Part shown: positions 8,934 to 16,626 of the stretch, one piece after another
Position numbering within the stretch: the stretch's first letter is position 1
How the letters are laid out: each line of letters starts with the position of its first letter
From: Clostridia bacterium
GTDB lineage: Bacteria > Bacillota > Clostridia > Christensenellales > DTU072
Direction of reading: 5' to 3'
Assembly (NCBI GenBank): GCA_017403145.1
Contig: JAFQOO010000017.1
Span: 1 to 50,457, forward strand
Length of the DNA stretch: 50,457 nt
Made by a program: the position numbers and the translations under genes
The notes under the pieces: model-generated
What the model was told of the DNA's origin: nothing
Databases searched by the model: none
Seen by the model: the letters and a program-made list of their open reading frames with translations, nothing else

Positions 8934-10559
8934 ATGAAACGCAATGGCACTTGCCCTATTTGCTATTTAAAAAGACTTGTCGGCATACGCGAAAAAGTAA
9001 CCGAAATTTATGACCCCACTGCATACGAAAACGGAGTTGCACTAACTCCTCCTATGGGGTGGAGCAGCTGGAACACCTTCAAAAACCATATAGACGAAGA
9101 CCTAATTTACGATACAGCAAAAGCCATGGTTGATAGCGGGCTAAAAGATGCAGGTTACACCTACGTTAACCTTGACGATAACTGGCACAGTAGCTTGAGA
9201 GATGAAGATGGAAACCTACAAGGAGACCTCACTACTTTTGCTCACGGAATACCAAGCCTTGTTAAAAAAATAAACGACCTGGGCTTGAAGGTCGGTATCT
9301 ATTCTTCCAACGGAACCGAAACCTGCGAAGACCTTCCCGGCACTCTATATCACGAAAAGCAAGATGCCCTTACCTTTGCAAAATGGGGTATCGAATATTT
9401 CAAATACGATTACTGCCACCATATAAAAATCTCACCTTATGCGCCTTGGGTATATGGCATTTCGGTTGCTAAAAAAGGTGAAAGAGAAACTGAGTTCTAT
9501 TCGGTTGAAAATGCCACCTTATTTGGCTCGGCAAGATTATGGCGCGATAAAGTAACACCAAACGGATTCCGCGTAACGGGACTAGATGCTAATAACGGCG
9601 CAATAGAGTTCGAAAACGTAACCGTCAAGGAAGACGGTGAGTATATTGTTACTATTGATATTCGCAAAAAGGGTAGATATAAAAAGTGCCTTATGGTTAA
9701 AGTAAACGACACCGACGTTTATATGGTAGATTTTCCCGACCAAAAGCACTATAACAATACCGCTCGTTTCCAAACTCCCGTTAAGTTAAAAGCAGGTAAT
9801 AACAAGATTAGACTATTTAACCCCATTGGCAACCGCGCAGATAGTGCAATGCTACAATACCAAAATATGGGTAAACAATTAAAGAAAGCTACGGAAAAAG
9901 TAGCTAAGGATACTAATTCCCAAGAAAAACCTATTGTTTTCTCAATATGCGAATGGGGTTGGAATACTCCATATAAATGGGGTAAAACAGCCGGCAACCT
10001 TTGGCGCACCACTCCCGACATTCGTCCCGTTTGGCCTTGGATGATTAGCTATATGTATCGCCACAACGTAAAACTTGATAAGTACGCTAGCATAGGTCAT
10101 TGGAACGACCCTGATATGTTAGAGGTTGGTAACGGAAACTTGACCTACGACGAGAACGTATCGCACTTCTCTTTATGGTGTATGATGGCCTCTCCTCTTA
10201 TCCTCGGTAACGACCTACGCTCAATCACCCCCGAAGTTCTATCCATCGTAACCAATAAAAATTTGATAGCAATCAACCAAGACCCTTTGGGCATACAATG
10301 CAAAAGAATAAAGAAGGGTGGCGTCGATACCCTTATTAAACCCCTAGCAGACGGTTCTTTTGCACTATGCTTCTTTAACAAGTATGGTGGCGCCAAAAAC
10401 GCAAGTTGCTCACTACGCAACCTAGAACAATACGGTCTTAAATTTAGCGAAGAATACACCGTTACCGACCTCTGGAGCGGTGAAACACAAAAGATTAGCG
10501 ACAAGATATGCGCCAAAGTCAATAAACACGGAGTAAAGGTATATAAGATAGAATTTTAG
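8934..10559 (+). CDS. Alpha-galactosidase-type glycoside hydrolase family 27 with internal beta-sandwich insert
   Basis: A 541-residue GH27 enzyme, expected to release alpha-linked galactose or a related sugar. The (beta/alpha)8 barrel begins with LTPPMGWSSWNTF near residue 37 and NLDDNW near 78. The catalytic nucleophile is the Asp of FKYDYCHH near 156; the acid/base is in HWNDPDMLEVGNGN near 391. Between them, about residues 180-300 form an inserted beta-rich segment (VTVKEDGEYIVTIDIRKKG, then KLKAGNNKIRLFNP) that looks like a carbohydrate-binding beta-sandwich. There is no signal peptide, so it is probably cytoplasmic and acts on imported oligosaccharides. An N-terminal CPIC motif is of unknown meaning. 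AAAGGAG lies six bases before the ATG. Confidence 0.9.
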   Translation: MKRNGTCPICYLKRLVGIREKVTEIYDPTAYENGVALTPPMGWSSWNTFKNHIDEDLIYDTAKAMVDSGLKDAGYTYVNLDDNWHSSLRDEDGNLQGDLTTFAHGIPSLVKKINDLGLKVGIYSSNGTETCEDLPGTLYHEKQDALTFAKWGIEYFKYDYCHHIKISPYAPWVYGISVAKKGERETEFYSVENATLFGSARLWRDKVTPNGFRVTGLDANNGAIEFENVTVKEDGEYIVTIDIRKKGRYKKCLMVKVNDTDVYMVDFPDQKHYNNTARFQTPVKLKAGNNKIRLFNPIGNRADSAMLQYQNMGKQLKKATEKVAKDTNSQEKPIVFSICEWGWNTPYKWGKTAGNLWRTTPDIRPVWPWMISYMYRHNVKLDKYASIGHWNDPDMLEVGNGNLTYDENVSHFSLWCMMASPLILGNDLRSITPEVLSIVTNKNLIAINQDPLGIQCKRIKKGGVDTLIKPLADGSFALCFFNKYGGAKNASCSLRNLEQYGLKFSEEYTVTDLWSGETQKISDKICAKVNKHGVKVYKIEF

Positions 10560-10580
10560 TGCTTGTTCCTTGTAAATAAA

Positions 10581-10610
10581 AGAAACCTTGCAAATGCAAG
10601 GTTTCTTTTT
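10581..10610. terminator. Bidirectional intrinsic terminator
   Basis: AGAAACCTTGC pairs with GCAAGGTTTCT around a short loop and is followed by a T-run. It ends the GH43-GH27 operon and also faces the end of the minus-strand EEP gene. Confidence 0.9.
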
Positions 10611-10630
10611 CTGGTTAAGCATTACTTCTA

Positions 10631-11536
10631 TTACTTCAATTCAATTTTAGCTACTACAGGGAAATGGTCGGAAGCAAACAATCCGTCTACTTTATAGCTT
10701 AGTACTTCGTAGCTATAAACGTTAAAGTCATCCTTAGTAACAAGAATATGGTCGATGGGGTCACCACCATTCATAATATAACTATCCCTCCAGCCGTTAT
10801 ACGATGAAGTAGTAAAAGCATTGGGGGCAACTAGTCTAGTATCATCCATATTTTTGATACAATATTGATAATTAGGATGCTTAATATCATAATTGAAATC
10901 ACCTACTTGAATTGCAGGATATTCGTCAGCAACAGCTCTATCAATTACTAATTTTGTACCCTCTTCTCTAGCAACCGCAGCTATGTGGTCCATATGAACG
11001 TTACCAAATCTTATGATTTTATCGTTCAATTTGTCTTTTAGGTAAGCAACGGTACACACTCTATAGATTGTAGCATCCCATCCAAGGGATAATTTTTCGG
11101 GAGTCTCCGAAAGCCAATACGTGTGGGTATCTACTAGCTCGAATCTGTCCAATTTATAGAAAATCGCACTCATTTCGCCAAAAAATGAACCATCTCTACT
11201 TTGACCGACAAAACCATAAGTCTTGAGTAATTCTTCTTTCAAAGTGCCTTCGTGAGCAAACATCCATTCTTGAACACCTATAACGTCGGGATTTGCATCG
11301 GCTATTTGCTTTAACATCAAGGGGGTTCTTAAATCAATGTCATCGTTAGGATTTTTTTCAATTCCAAAATTTATCGTCCTAACGTTAAACGACATAACTG
11401 TTATAGTACAATCAATTTTTTGAGGTTCTTCCGGTTCATTCGTAGGCGTTTTGCTTAGTCCGGTATATAAACCAACTCCCACTAAACCCACGGTAATTGC
11501 CACCAAAAGGACTACTATTGTAACTTTCAATCTCAT
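10631..11536 (-). CDS. Membrane-anchored endonuclease/exonuclease/phosphatase family protein
   Basis: A 301-residue protein with an N-terminal membrane anchor (about residues 4-25), then an extracellular EEP domain. Diagnostic motifs are TVMSFNVRT near residue 47, GVQEWM near 90 with the metal-binding glutamate, QVGDFNYD near 210, DPIDHILV near 254 and SDHFPVVAKIEL at the C-terminus. Such domains hydrolyse phosphodiester bonds in nucleic acids or phospholipids, or phosphates in sugar and inositol compounds; the sequence does not tell which. The ATG at 11536 has GGAG six bases upstream. A GTG four codons earlier is possible but less likely. It is a single-gene unit between two terminators. Confidence 0.85.
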   Translation of the reverse strand: MRLKVTIVVLLVAITVGLVGVGLYTGLSKTPTNEPEEPQKIDCTITVMSFNVRTINFGIEKNPNDDIDLRTPLMLKQIADANPDVIGVQEWMFAHEGTLKEELLKTYGFVGQSRDGSFFGEMSAIFYKLDRFELVDTHTYWLSETPEKLSLGWDATIYRVCTVAYLKDKLNDKIIRFGNVHMDHIAAVAREEGTKLVIDRAVADEYPAIQVGDFNYDIKHPNYQYCIKNMDDTRLVAPNAFTTSSYNGWRDSYIMNGGDPIDHILVTKDDFNVYSYEVLSYKVDGLFASDHFPVVAKIELK

Positions 11537-11644
11537 ACCAAGCTCCACTAAATAAATATACTATTATTGTATACTTACTTTATAGCACTGTCAATAGCTA
11601 TTTCCTTTATTTTAACCAAAAGGTTATTTATTTTTATAAATAAA

Positions 11645-11669
11645 AAACGGTAGCCGAAGCTACCGTTTT
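11645..11669 (-). terminator. tuf terminator
   Basis: On the minus strand ACGGTAG and CTACCGT enclose a CTTCGG-type loop and are followed by a run of T. It lies 19 bases after the tuf stop codon. Confidence 0.9.
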
Positions 11670-11687
11670 AGTATGTTTAATTATAAA

Positions 11688-12890
11688 CTAGTCAATGATT
11701 TCAGCAACAACGCCTGAACCAACGGTTCTGCCACCTTCACGAATAGCGAAGCGGAGACCTTGTTCGATAGCGATAGGAGTGATAAGTTGGATTTCCATGT
11801 CGATGTTATCGCCAGGCATAACCATTTCTACATCCTTGGGAAGAGTGATTGAACCGGTAACGTCGGTAGTTCTGAAATAGAATTGGGGACGGTAACCGTT
11901 AAAGAAAGGAGTATGACGTCCACCTTCTTCCTTGGTTAGAACGTAAACTTGACCTTTGAAGTGGGTGTGGGGCTTGATTGAGCCAACTTTAGCAAGAACT
12001 TGACCACGTTCGATATCTTTTCTATCGATACCACGGAGAAGAGCACCGATGTTATCGCCTGCTTGAGCATAGTCAAGGAGCTTACGGAACATTTCAACGC
12101 CGGTAACGGTGGTTTCACGAGTTTCGCGGATACCAACGATTTGAACTTTATCGCCAACTTTAACTTCACCACGTTCTACTCTACCAGTAGCAACGGTACC
12201 ACGACCGGTGATGGTGAAAACGTCTTCAACAGGCATCAAGAAGGGCTTGTCGTTTGCACGTTCGGGAGCGGGGATATAGTTGTCAACTGCATCGAGTAGT
12301 TCACGGATACAATCGCAAGCGGGATTGTCGGGGTCGTCGTTTTGAGCAGCTTCTAGAGCCTTAACTGCGGAACCTCTGATAATCGGAATATCGTCGCCGG
12401 GGAATTCGTAGGTGGAAAGAAGGTCACGGATTTCCATTTCTACGAGCTCGAGGAGTTCTTCGTCGTCAACAAGGTCAGTCTTGTTCATGAAAACGATGAT
12501 ATAGGGAACGCCAACCTGTCTTGCAAGAAGGATGTGTTCACGAGTTTGGGGCATAGGACCATCGGTAGAAGCAACTACGAGGATAGCACCGTCCATTTGA
12601 GCAGCACCGGTAATCATGTTCTTAACGTAGTCAGCGTGTCCGGGGCAGTCAACGTGAGCATAGTGACGGGTAGCGGTTTGGTATTCAACGTGAGCGGTGT
12701 TGATTGTTATACCTCTTGCTTTCTCTTCGGGAGCCTTATCGATTTGGTCATATCTCATCTTTTCTGCATTACCCAAAGCAGCAGAAACCATGGTGATAGC
12801 TGCGGTAAGGGTGGTCTTACCATGGTCAACGTGACCGATGGTACCGATATTTACGTGGGGCTTAGTTCTTTCAAACTTACTTTTTGCCAT
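11688..12890 (-). CDS. tuf: Elongation factor Tu
   Basis: A 400-residue GTPase that brings aminoacyl-tRNA to the ribosome. It shows the P-loop GHVDHGKTT near residue 19, the switch-region block [13 protein letters not shown], the DCPGH box near 80 and the NKTD specificity box near 135, followed by the two beta-barrel domains. The length is normal. The start at 12890 ([14 protein letters not shown]) is fixed by GGAGG nine bases upstream; the frame upstream of it is only leader. Although it follows fusA, it has its own promoter about 80 bases upstream and its own terminator, so it can be expressed separately from the rest of the str operon. Confidence 0.97.
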   Translation of the reverse strand: MAKSKFERTKPHVNIGTIGHVDHGKTTLTAAITMVSAALGNAEKMRYDQIDKAPEEKARGITINTAHVEYQTATRHYAHVDCPGHADYVKNMITGAAQMDGAILVVASTDGPMPQTREHILLARQVGVPYIIVFMNKTDLVDDEELLELVEMEIRDLLSTYEFPGDDIPIIRGSAVKALEAAQNDDPDNPACDCIRELLDAVDNYIPAPERANDKPFLMPVEDVFTITGRGTVATGRVERGEVKVGDKVQIVGIRETRETTVTGVEMFRKLLDYAQAGDNIGALLRGIDRKDIERGQVLAKVGSIKPHTHFKGQVYVLTKEEGGRHTPFFNGYRPQFYFRTTDVTGSITLPKDVEMVMPGDNIDMEIQLITPIAIEQGLRFAIREGGRTVGSGVVAEIID

Positions 12891-12946
12891 TAGATTGTCC
12901 TCCAAATAATGGTATTATTTTTTTATTTTTTGTTTGTAGTTTTGGT

Positions 12947-12962
12947 GCGGAGTTTACTCCGC
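12947..12962 (-). other. 5'-end hairpin of the tuf mRNA
   Basis: A perfect 16-base palindrome, GCGGAGTTTACTCCGC, begins almost exactly where transcription from the tuf promoter should start, about 7 bases after the -10 box. A stem at the extreme 5' end of an mRNA commonly protects it from decay. That role is inferred from position. Confidence 0.5.
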
Positions 12963-12969
12963 TTTTTCA

Positions 12970-12998
12970 ATTATAATATAAATAATAATGTTTGTCTA
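12970..12998 (-). promoter_or_regulatory. tuf sigma-A promoter
   Basis: On the minus strand TAGACA (12993-12998) and TATAAT (12970-12975) are separated by 17 bases. It gives tuf a private promoter inside the str region. Confidence 0.75.
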
Positions 12999-13038
12999 CT
13001 TAATTTAAATAATTATTTTAATAATTTTTGGACAAATA

Positions 13039-15105
13039 TTATTTTTTTCCAACGATTCTTTCGAATTCGCTCTTGGGAACTTCGGTATAGCAACCTAGTT
13101 GCATAGAGTACGAGCCTCTACCTTGGGTTGCAGAACGAAGATTGGTTGCATAACCAAACATTTCCGACAAGGGAACGTCTGCGCTAACAACCTTTGAACC
13201 CTTTCTGTCTTCGATGTTCTTTATAGAACCACGACGACTGCTTATGGTGCCCAATACGTCGCCCAAATATTCATCGGGAGCGGTGATATCAACAGCCATA
13301 AGGGGCTCTAGTAGAGTGGCGTGTGCCTTTTCGGCAGCACCCTTTAGTGCCATGCTTGCAGCAATCTTAAACGCCATTTCGGAAGAGTCAACTTCGTGGC
13401 TGGAACCATCTATCAAGTCAACCTTGAAATCAACCAATTCGTAACCAGCAAGTACGCCTGCGCGAGCTGCATCTCTAATGCCTTCTTCTACGGGCTTGAT
13501 ATACTCTTTGGGAACAGAACCGCCGACGGTCTTGTCTTCGAATACGATACCGCTACCGGGCTCCAAAGGAGTAACCTCGATAACAACGTGTCCGTATTGA
13601 CCTTTACCGCCTGATTGACGTATAAATTTGCCTTCTGCTTTAGCATATTGCTTGAAGGTTTCGCGATAAGCAACTTGGGGTTTACCAACGTTTGCTTCAA
13701 CCTTAAATTCACGAAGAAGTCTATCAACGATGATTTCAAGGTGCAATTCGCCCATACCAGCAATAATAGTTTGACCGGTTTCTTGGTCGGTGTAGGTGCG
13801 GAACGAAGGGTCTTCGTCTGCTAGCTTGGAAAGAGCAATGCCCATCTTTTCTTGACCTATCTTGGTCTTTGGTTCGATTGCAACCCTGATAACGGGGTCG
13901 GGGAACTCCATCTTTTCCAAAATGATGGGATGTGCGTTATCACATAGAGTATCACCGGTGCTGACATCTTTTAGACCAACGAGTGCTACGATATCGCCAG
14001 CAAAAGCTTCTTCCAATTCCTCACGAGAGTTTGCGTGCATACGAAGAATACGACCGATACGTTCTTTCTTACCCTTTATGGCGTTAAATACCATAGTACC
14101 GGCTTTCAATACACCCGAATATATGCGATAGAAAGCGAGTTTACCTACGTATGGGTCAACCATAATCTTGAACGCAAGACCTGCTAGAGGTGCCTTATCG
14201 CTAGATTCTCTGCTTTCTTTCTTTTCTCTCCATTCGCCCTCAACGTGAGCAACGTCAACGGGAGAAGGTAGATAATCTACTATAGCATCGAGCAATAATT
14301 GAACGCCCTTGTTACGATAAGCGCTACCGCAAAGAACGGGAACGATATCCATAGCGATGGTTGCCTTACGGATAACGCTAATTAGTTCTTCGGGAGTGAT
14401 TTCTTCGCCTGCAAAATATTTTTCTAGCAAGCTATCGTCGTGTTCGGCACAGCTTTCTACTATAGCCATTCTTGCAAGTTCTGTCTTTTCTTTGTATTCG
14501 TCGGGGATTTCCACAACTTCTACGTTCTTTCCGAGGTCAGCATCGCTATACATCAACGCACAGTTGTTGATAACGTCGATTATACCTCTAAAGGTATCTT
14601 CTTGACCGATAGGAAGTGCAAGAGGCAAAGGATTTGCGTGCAATCTTTCGTCGAGCATTTTAACTACTCTATCAAAGTCTGCACCATTTATATCCATCTT
14701 GTTAACGAAAGCTATACGAGGAACACCGTATTTATCAGCTTGACGCCATACGGTTTCCGATTGAGGCTCAACACCGCCCTTAGCACAGAATACAGCAACA
14801 GCACCGTCTAGAACGCGCAAGCTTCTTTCAACTTCGACGGTAAAGTCAACGTGTCCGGGAGTGTCGATTAGGTTAAGTCTGCAGTCTCTCCATTGAGTGG
14901 TGGTCGCAGCAGAGGTAATTGTGATACCTCTTTCTTGCTCTTGAACCATCCAGTCCATAGTAGCATCGCCATCGTGAGTTTCACCGGGCTTACGGGTTTT
15001 TCCCGTGTAGAACAATATACGCTCGGAAGTAGTGGTCTTTCCTGCGTCTATGTGAGCCATAATACCTATATTACGTATTTTATCTAAGGGAAATTCTCTT
15101 GGCAT
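13039..15105 (-). CDS. fusA: Elongation factor G
   Basis: A 688-residue translocase GTPase of normal length. The P-loop is [13 protein letters not shown] near residue 17. [18 protein letters not shown] near residue 81 and [10 protein letters not shown] near 135 complete the G domain. The characteristic domain IV/V segments follow, including [10 protein letters not shown] and [14 protein letters not shown]. It promotes ribosomal translocation and, with ribosome recycling factor, subunit splitting. AGGAGG lies six bases before the ATG. It is the fourth gene of the str operon. An 11-bp hairpin in the rpsG-fusA gap may tune its level relative to rpsL and rpsG. Confidence 0.97.
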   Translation of the reverse strand: MPREFPLDKIRNIGIMAHIDAGKTTTSERILFYTGKTRKPGETHDGDATMDWMVQEQERGITITSAATTTQWRDCRLNLIDTPGHVDFTVEVERSLRVLDGAVAVFCAKGGVEPQSETVWRQADKYGVPRIAFVNKMDINGADFDRVVKMLDERLHANPLPLALPIGQEDTFRGIIDVINNCALMYSDADLGKNVEVVEIPDEYKEKTELARMAIVESCAEHDDSLLEKYFAGEEITPEELISVIRKATIAMDIVPVLCGSAYRNKGVQLLLDAIVDYLPSPVDVAHVEGEWREKKESRESSDKAPLAGLAFKIMVDPYVGKLAFYRIYSGVLKAGTMVFNAIKGKKERIGRILRMHANSREELEEAFAGDIVALVGLKDVSTGDTLCDNAHPIILEKMEFPDPVIRVAIEPKTKIGQEKMGIALSKLADEDPSFRTYTDQETGQTIIAGMGELHLEIIVDRLLREFKVEANVGKPQVAYRETFKQYAKAEGKFIRQSGGKGQYGHVVIEVTPLEPGSGIVFEDKTVGGSVPKEYIKPVEEGIRDAARAGVLAGYELVDFKVDLIDGSSHEVDSSEMAFKIAASMALKGAAEKAHATLLEPLMAVDITAPDEYLGDVLGTISSRRGSIKNIEDRKGSKVVSADVPLSEMFGYATNLRSATQGRGSYSMQLGCYTEVPKSEFERIVGKK

Positions 15106-15157
15106 AATAACCTCCTATAACATTACTACGACGGATTTTACCGTCTTAACTATAAAA

Positions 15158-15183
15158 TGAACGGTATGAATGCATACCGTTCA
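15158..15183 (-). terminator. rpsG-fusA intergenic hairpin (attenuator-like)
   Basis: A perfect 11-bp stem, TGAACGGTATG/CATACCGTTCA, with a four-base loop is followed on the minus strand by TTTTATAG. The T-tract is short, so partial termination or a processing site is more likely than full termination. Confidence 0.5.
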
Positions 15184-15207
15184 CGTTGCTTTGCGATATT
15201 TTGGTTC

Positions 15208-15678
15208 TTACCAACGGAAATGTGCGAAAGCCTTGTTTGCTTCTGCCATACGGTGGGTATCTTCTTTCTTCTTGATAGCGCCACCTGCGTTGTTATAAGC
15301 GTCCATAATCTCACCAGCGAGTCGTTGACACATAGTTCTTTCACCACGCTTTCTTGCGTAAGTTACCAACCAACGGATGCCAAGGGTTTGGCGACGAACG
15401 GGTCTTATTTCTAGCGGTACTTGGTAGTTAGCGCCACCTACACGGCGAGCCTTAACTTCGAGTACGGGCATGATGTTTTCAAGAGCCTTGAAGAAAACTT
15501 CTTCGGGAGCTTGACCCATCTTTTCCTTGATGATTGCGAATGCATCGTAAACGATTTTTTGAGCGGTACCTAGTTTACCATCAAGCATAACTTGGTTGGT
15601 AAGTTTGGTGATTACTTCTGAATTATAAACCGGATCGGGTAAAACGTTCCTCTTTGGAACACCACTTCTTCTGGGCAT
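15208..15678 (-). CDS. rpsG: 30S ribosomal protein S7
   Basis: A 156-residue ribosomal protein of normal length that binds the 3' major domain of 16S rRNA and nucleates head assembly. Typical family sequence is visible throughout: [20 protein letters not shown] at the start, [19 protein letters not shown] near residue 26, and [18 protein letters not shown] sequence near residue 77 (here [19 protein letters not shown]). The C-terminus ends in [21 protein letters not shown] precedes the start. It lies 34 bases after rpsL in the str operon. Confidence 0.97.
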   Translation of the reverse strand: MPRRSGVPKRNVLPDPVYNSEVITKLTNQVMLDGKLGTAQKIVYDAFAIIKEKMGQAPEEVFFKALENIMPVLEVKARRVGGANYQVPLEIRPVRRQTLGIRWLVTYARKRGERTMCQRLAGEIMDAYNNAGGAIKKKEDTHRMAEANKAFAHFRW

Positions 15679-15712
15679 TTCAGTATCCTCCTATAAATTT
15701 CTCTTGCTAAAA

Positions 15713-16084
15713 CTATTTGGGAGTTTTAGCGCCGTACTTAGACCTTGCTTGCTTACGTTTTGCAACACCGGCAGTATCAAGAGTACCACGAATAATGTGA
15801 TATCTAACACCGGGAAGGTCTCTAACTCTTCCGCCTCTGATAAGCACTACGCTGTGCTCTTGGAGATTGTGGCCGATACCGGGAATATAAATGGTACCTT
15901 CCATTCCGTTTACAAGACGTACTCTTGCGATTTTACGGACTGCGGAGTTAGGCTTTTTGGGGGTAGTAGTCGTAACGGAAAGACATACGCCTCTCTTTTG
16001 GGGACATCCGTCCATAATGGGAGTCAATGACTTTTTGGTTTGACGTGTTCTACCTTGCCTGATGAGCTGATTAGTTGTTGGCAT
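15713..16084 (-). CDS. rpsL: 30S ribosomal protein S12
   Basis: A 123-residue decoding-centre protein in the short form, as in Escherichia coli. It has [12 protein letters not shown] at the start, [14 protein letters not shown] near residue 38 and [19 protein letters not shown] near residue 69. Residue 88 is Arg (AGA at 15821-15823), where E. coli and Bacillus have Lys in GGRVKDLPG. This is the site classically called K87/K88, where K-to-R gives streptomycin resistance in several bacteria. Lys43 is unchanged. It follows the L7Ae-family gene by 64 bases and is preceded by a GGAGG-type site. Confidence 0.97.
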   Translation of the reverse strand: MPTTNQLIRQGRTRQTKKSLTPIMDGCPQKRGVCLSVTTTTPKKPNSAVRKIARVRLVNGMEGTIYIPGIGHNLQEHSVVLIRGGRVRDLPGVRYHIIRGTLDTAGVAKRKQARSKYGAKTPK

Positions 16085-16148
16085 TAAGGGTTCCTCCTTA
16101 CGTTATTTGATTTTCCCGTTCAACCCTTTTGGGAAAATCGAAGGGCTT

Positions 16149-16400
16149 TTACTTGAGGATACCGACCGTTGAACAGTCCACTTCTATTCCAAGCGTTCTT
16201 CCAAGTTCGGACTTAGAGGGTACGCGGGTTACTGGAATTCGTGCGTTACGGCAGGTTTTCATAAGTTCTAGCCTAATATTGCACTCGGTATCATCGGCAA
16301 TCAAAACACACCTTATTTGATTTTCTTTGATACCGCGATTTACTTGTCTTAATCCGATAACCTTTTTCTCCGATAATAATTTTATTATTGACGGTTCCAT
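16149..16400 (-). CDS. rplGB: L7Ae/L30e-family RNA-binding protein (YbxF type)
   Basis: An 83-residue protein of the L7Ae family, which binds kink-turn RNA. It is equivalent to Bacillus YbxF/RplGB, normally found just before rpsL, as here. It has the family pattern GLRQVNRGIKENQ near residue 16, VLIADDTECNIRLE near 31 and IPVTRVPSKSELGRTLGIEV near 55. It is probably an accessory ribosomal protein. It is the first gene of the str operon; a consensus promoter lies about 50 bases upstream and AGGAG precedes the start codon. Confidence 0.9.
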   Translation of the reverse strand: MEPSIIKLLSEKKVIGLRQVNRGIKENQIRCVLIADDTECNIRLELMKTCRNARIPVTRVPSKSELGRTLGIEVDCSTVGILK

Positions 16401-16447
16401 AGGCTCCTTTTGCTACACAAAATACTCGCATATTTGCAAGCCTAGTT

Positions 16448-16476
16448 ATTATAGCAAGGAAAAATCGTCAAGTCAA
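16448..16476 (-). promoter_or_regulatory. str operon promoter
   Basis: On the minus strand TTGACT (16471-16476) and TATAAT (16448-16453) are 17 bases apart, upstream of rplGB-rpsL-rpsG-fusA. Confidence 0.85.
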
Positions 16477-16609
16477 CTAAAAACAATTAGTTTTAGAAGA
16501 AAAAATTTACTTTAGTTTATCTTTTTTAAACGTAGGTCTTATAGACGATACCCACTATCTAAATTTAACCATATTTTATTATATTATGCAACACATTTTA
16601 CTTATTATA

Positions 16610-16618
16610 TGTTATAAT
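16610..16618 (+). promoter_or_regulatory. Extended -10 promoter of recD2, probably leaderless
   Basis: TGTTATAAT ends only eight bases before the recD2 ATG at 16627, so transcription should start at or next to the start codon. No ribosome-binding site is present between them. No good -35 box is visible; the extended -10 may compensate. Confidence 0.6.
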
Positions 16619-16626
16619 CTTTATGT

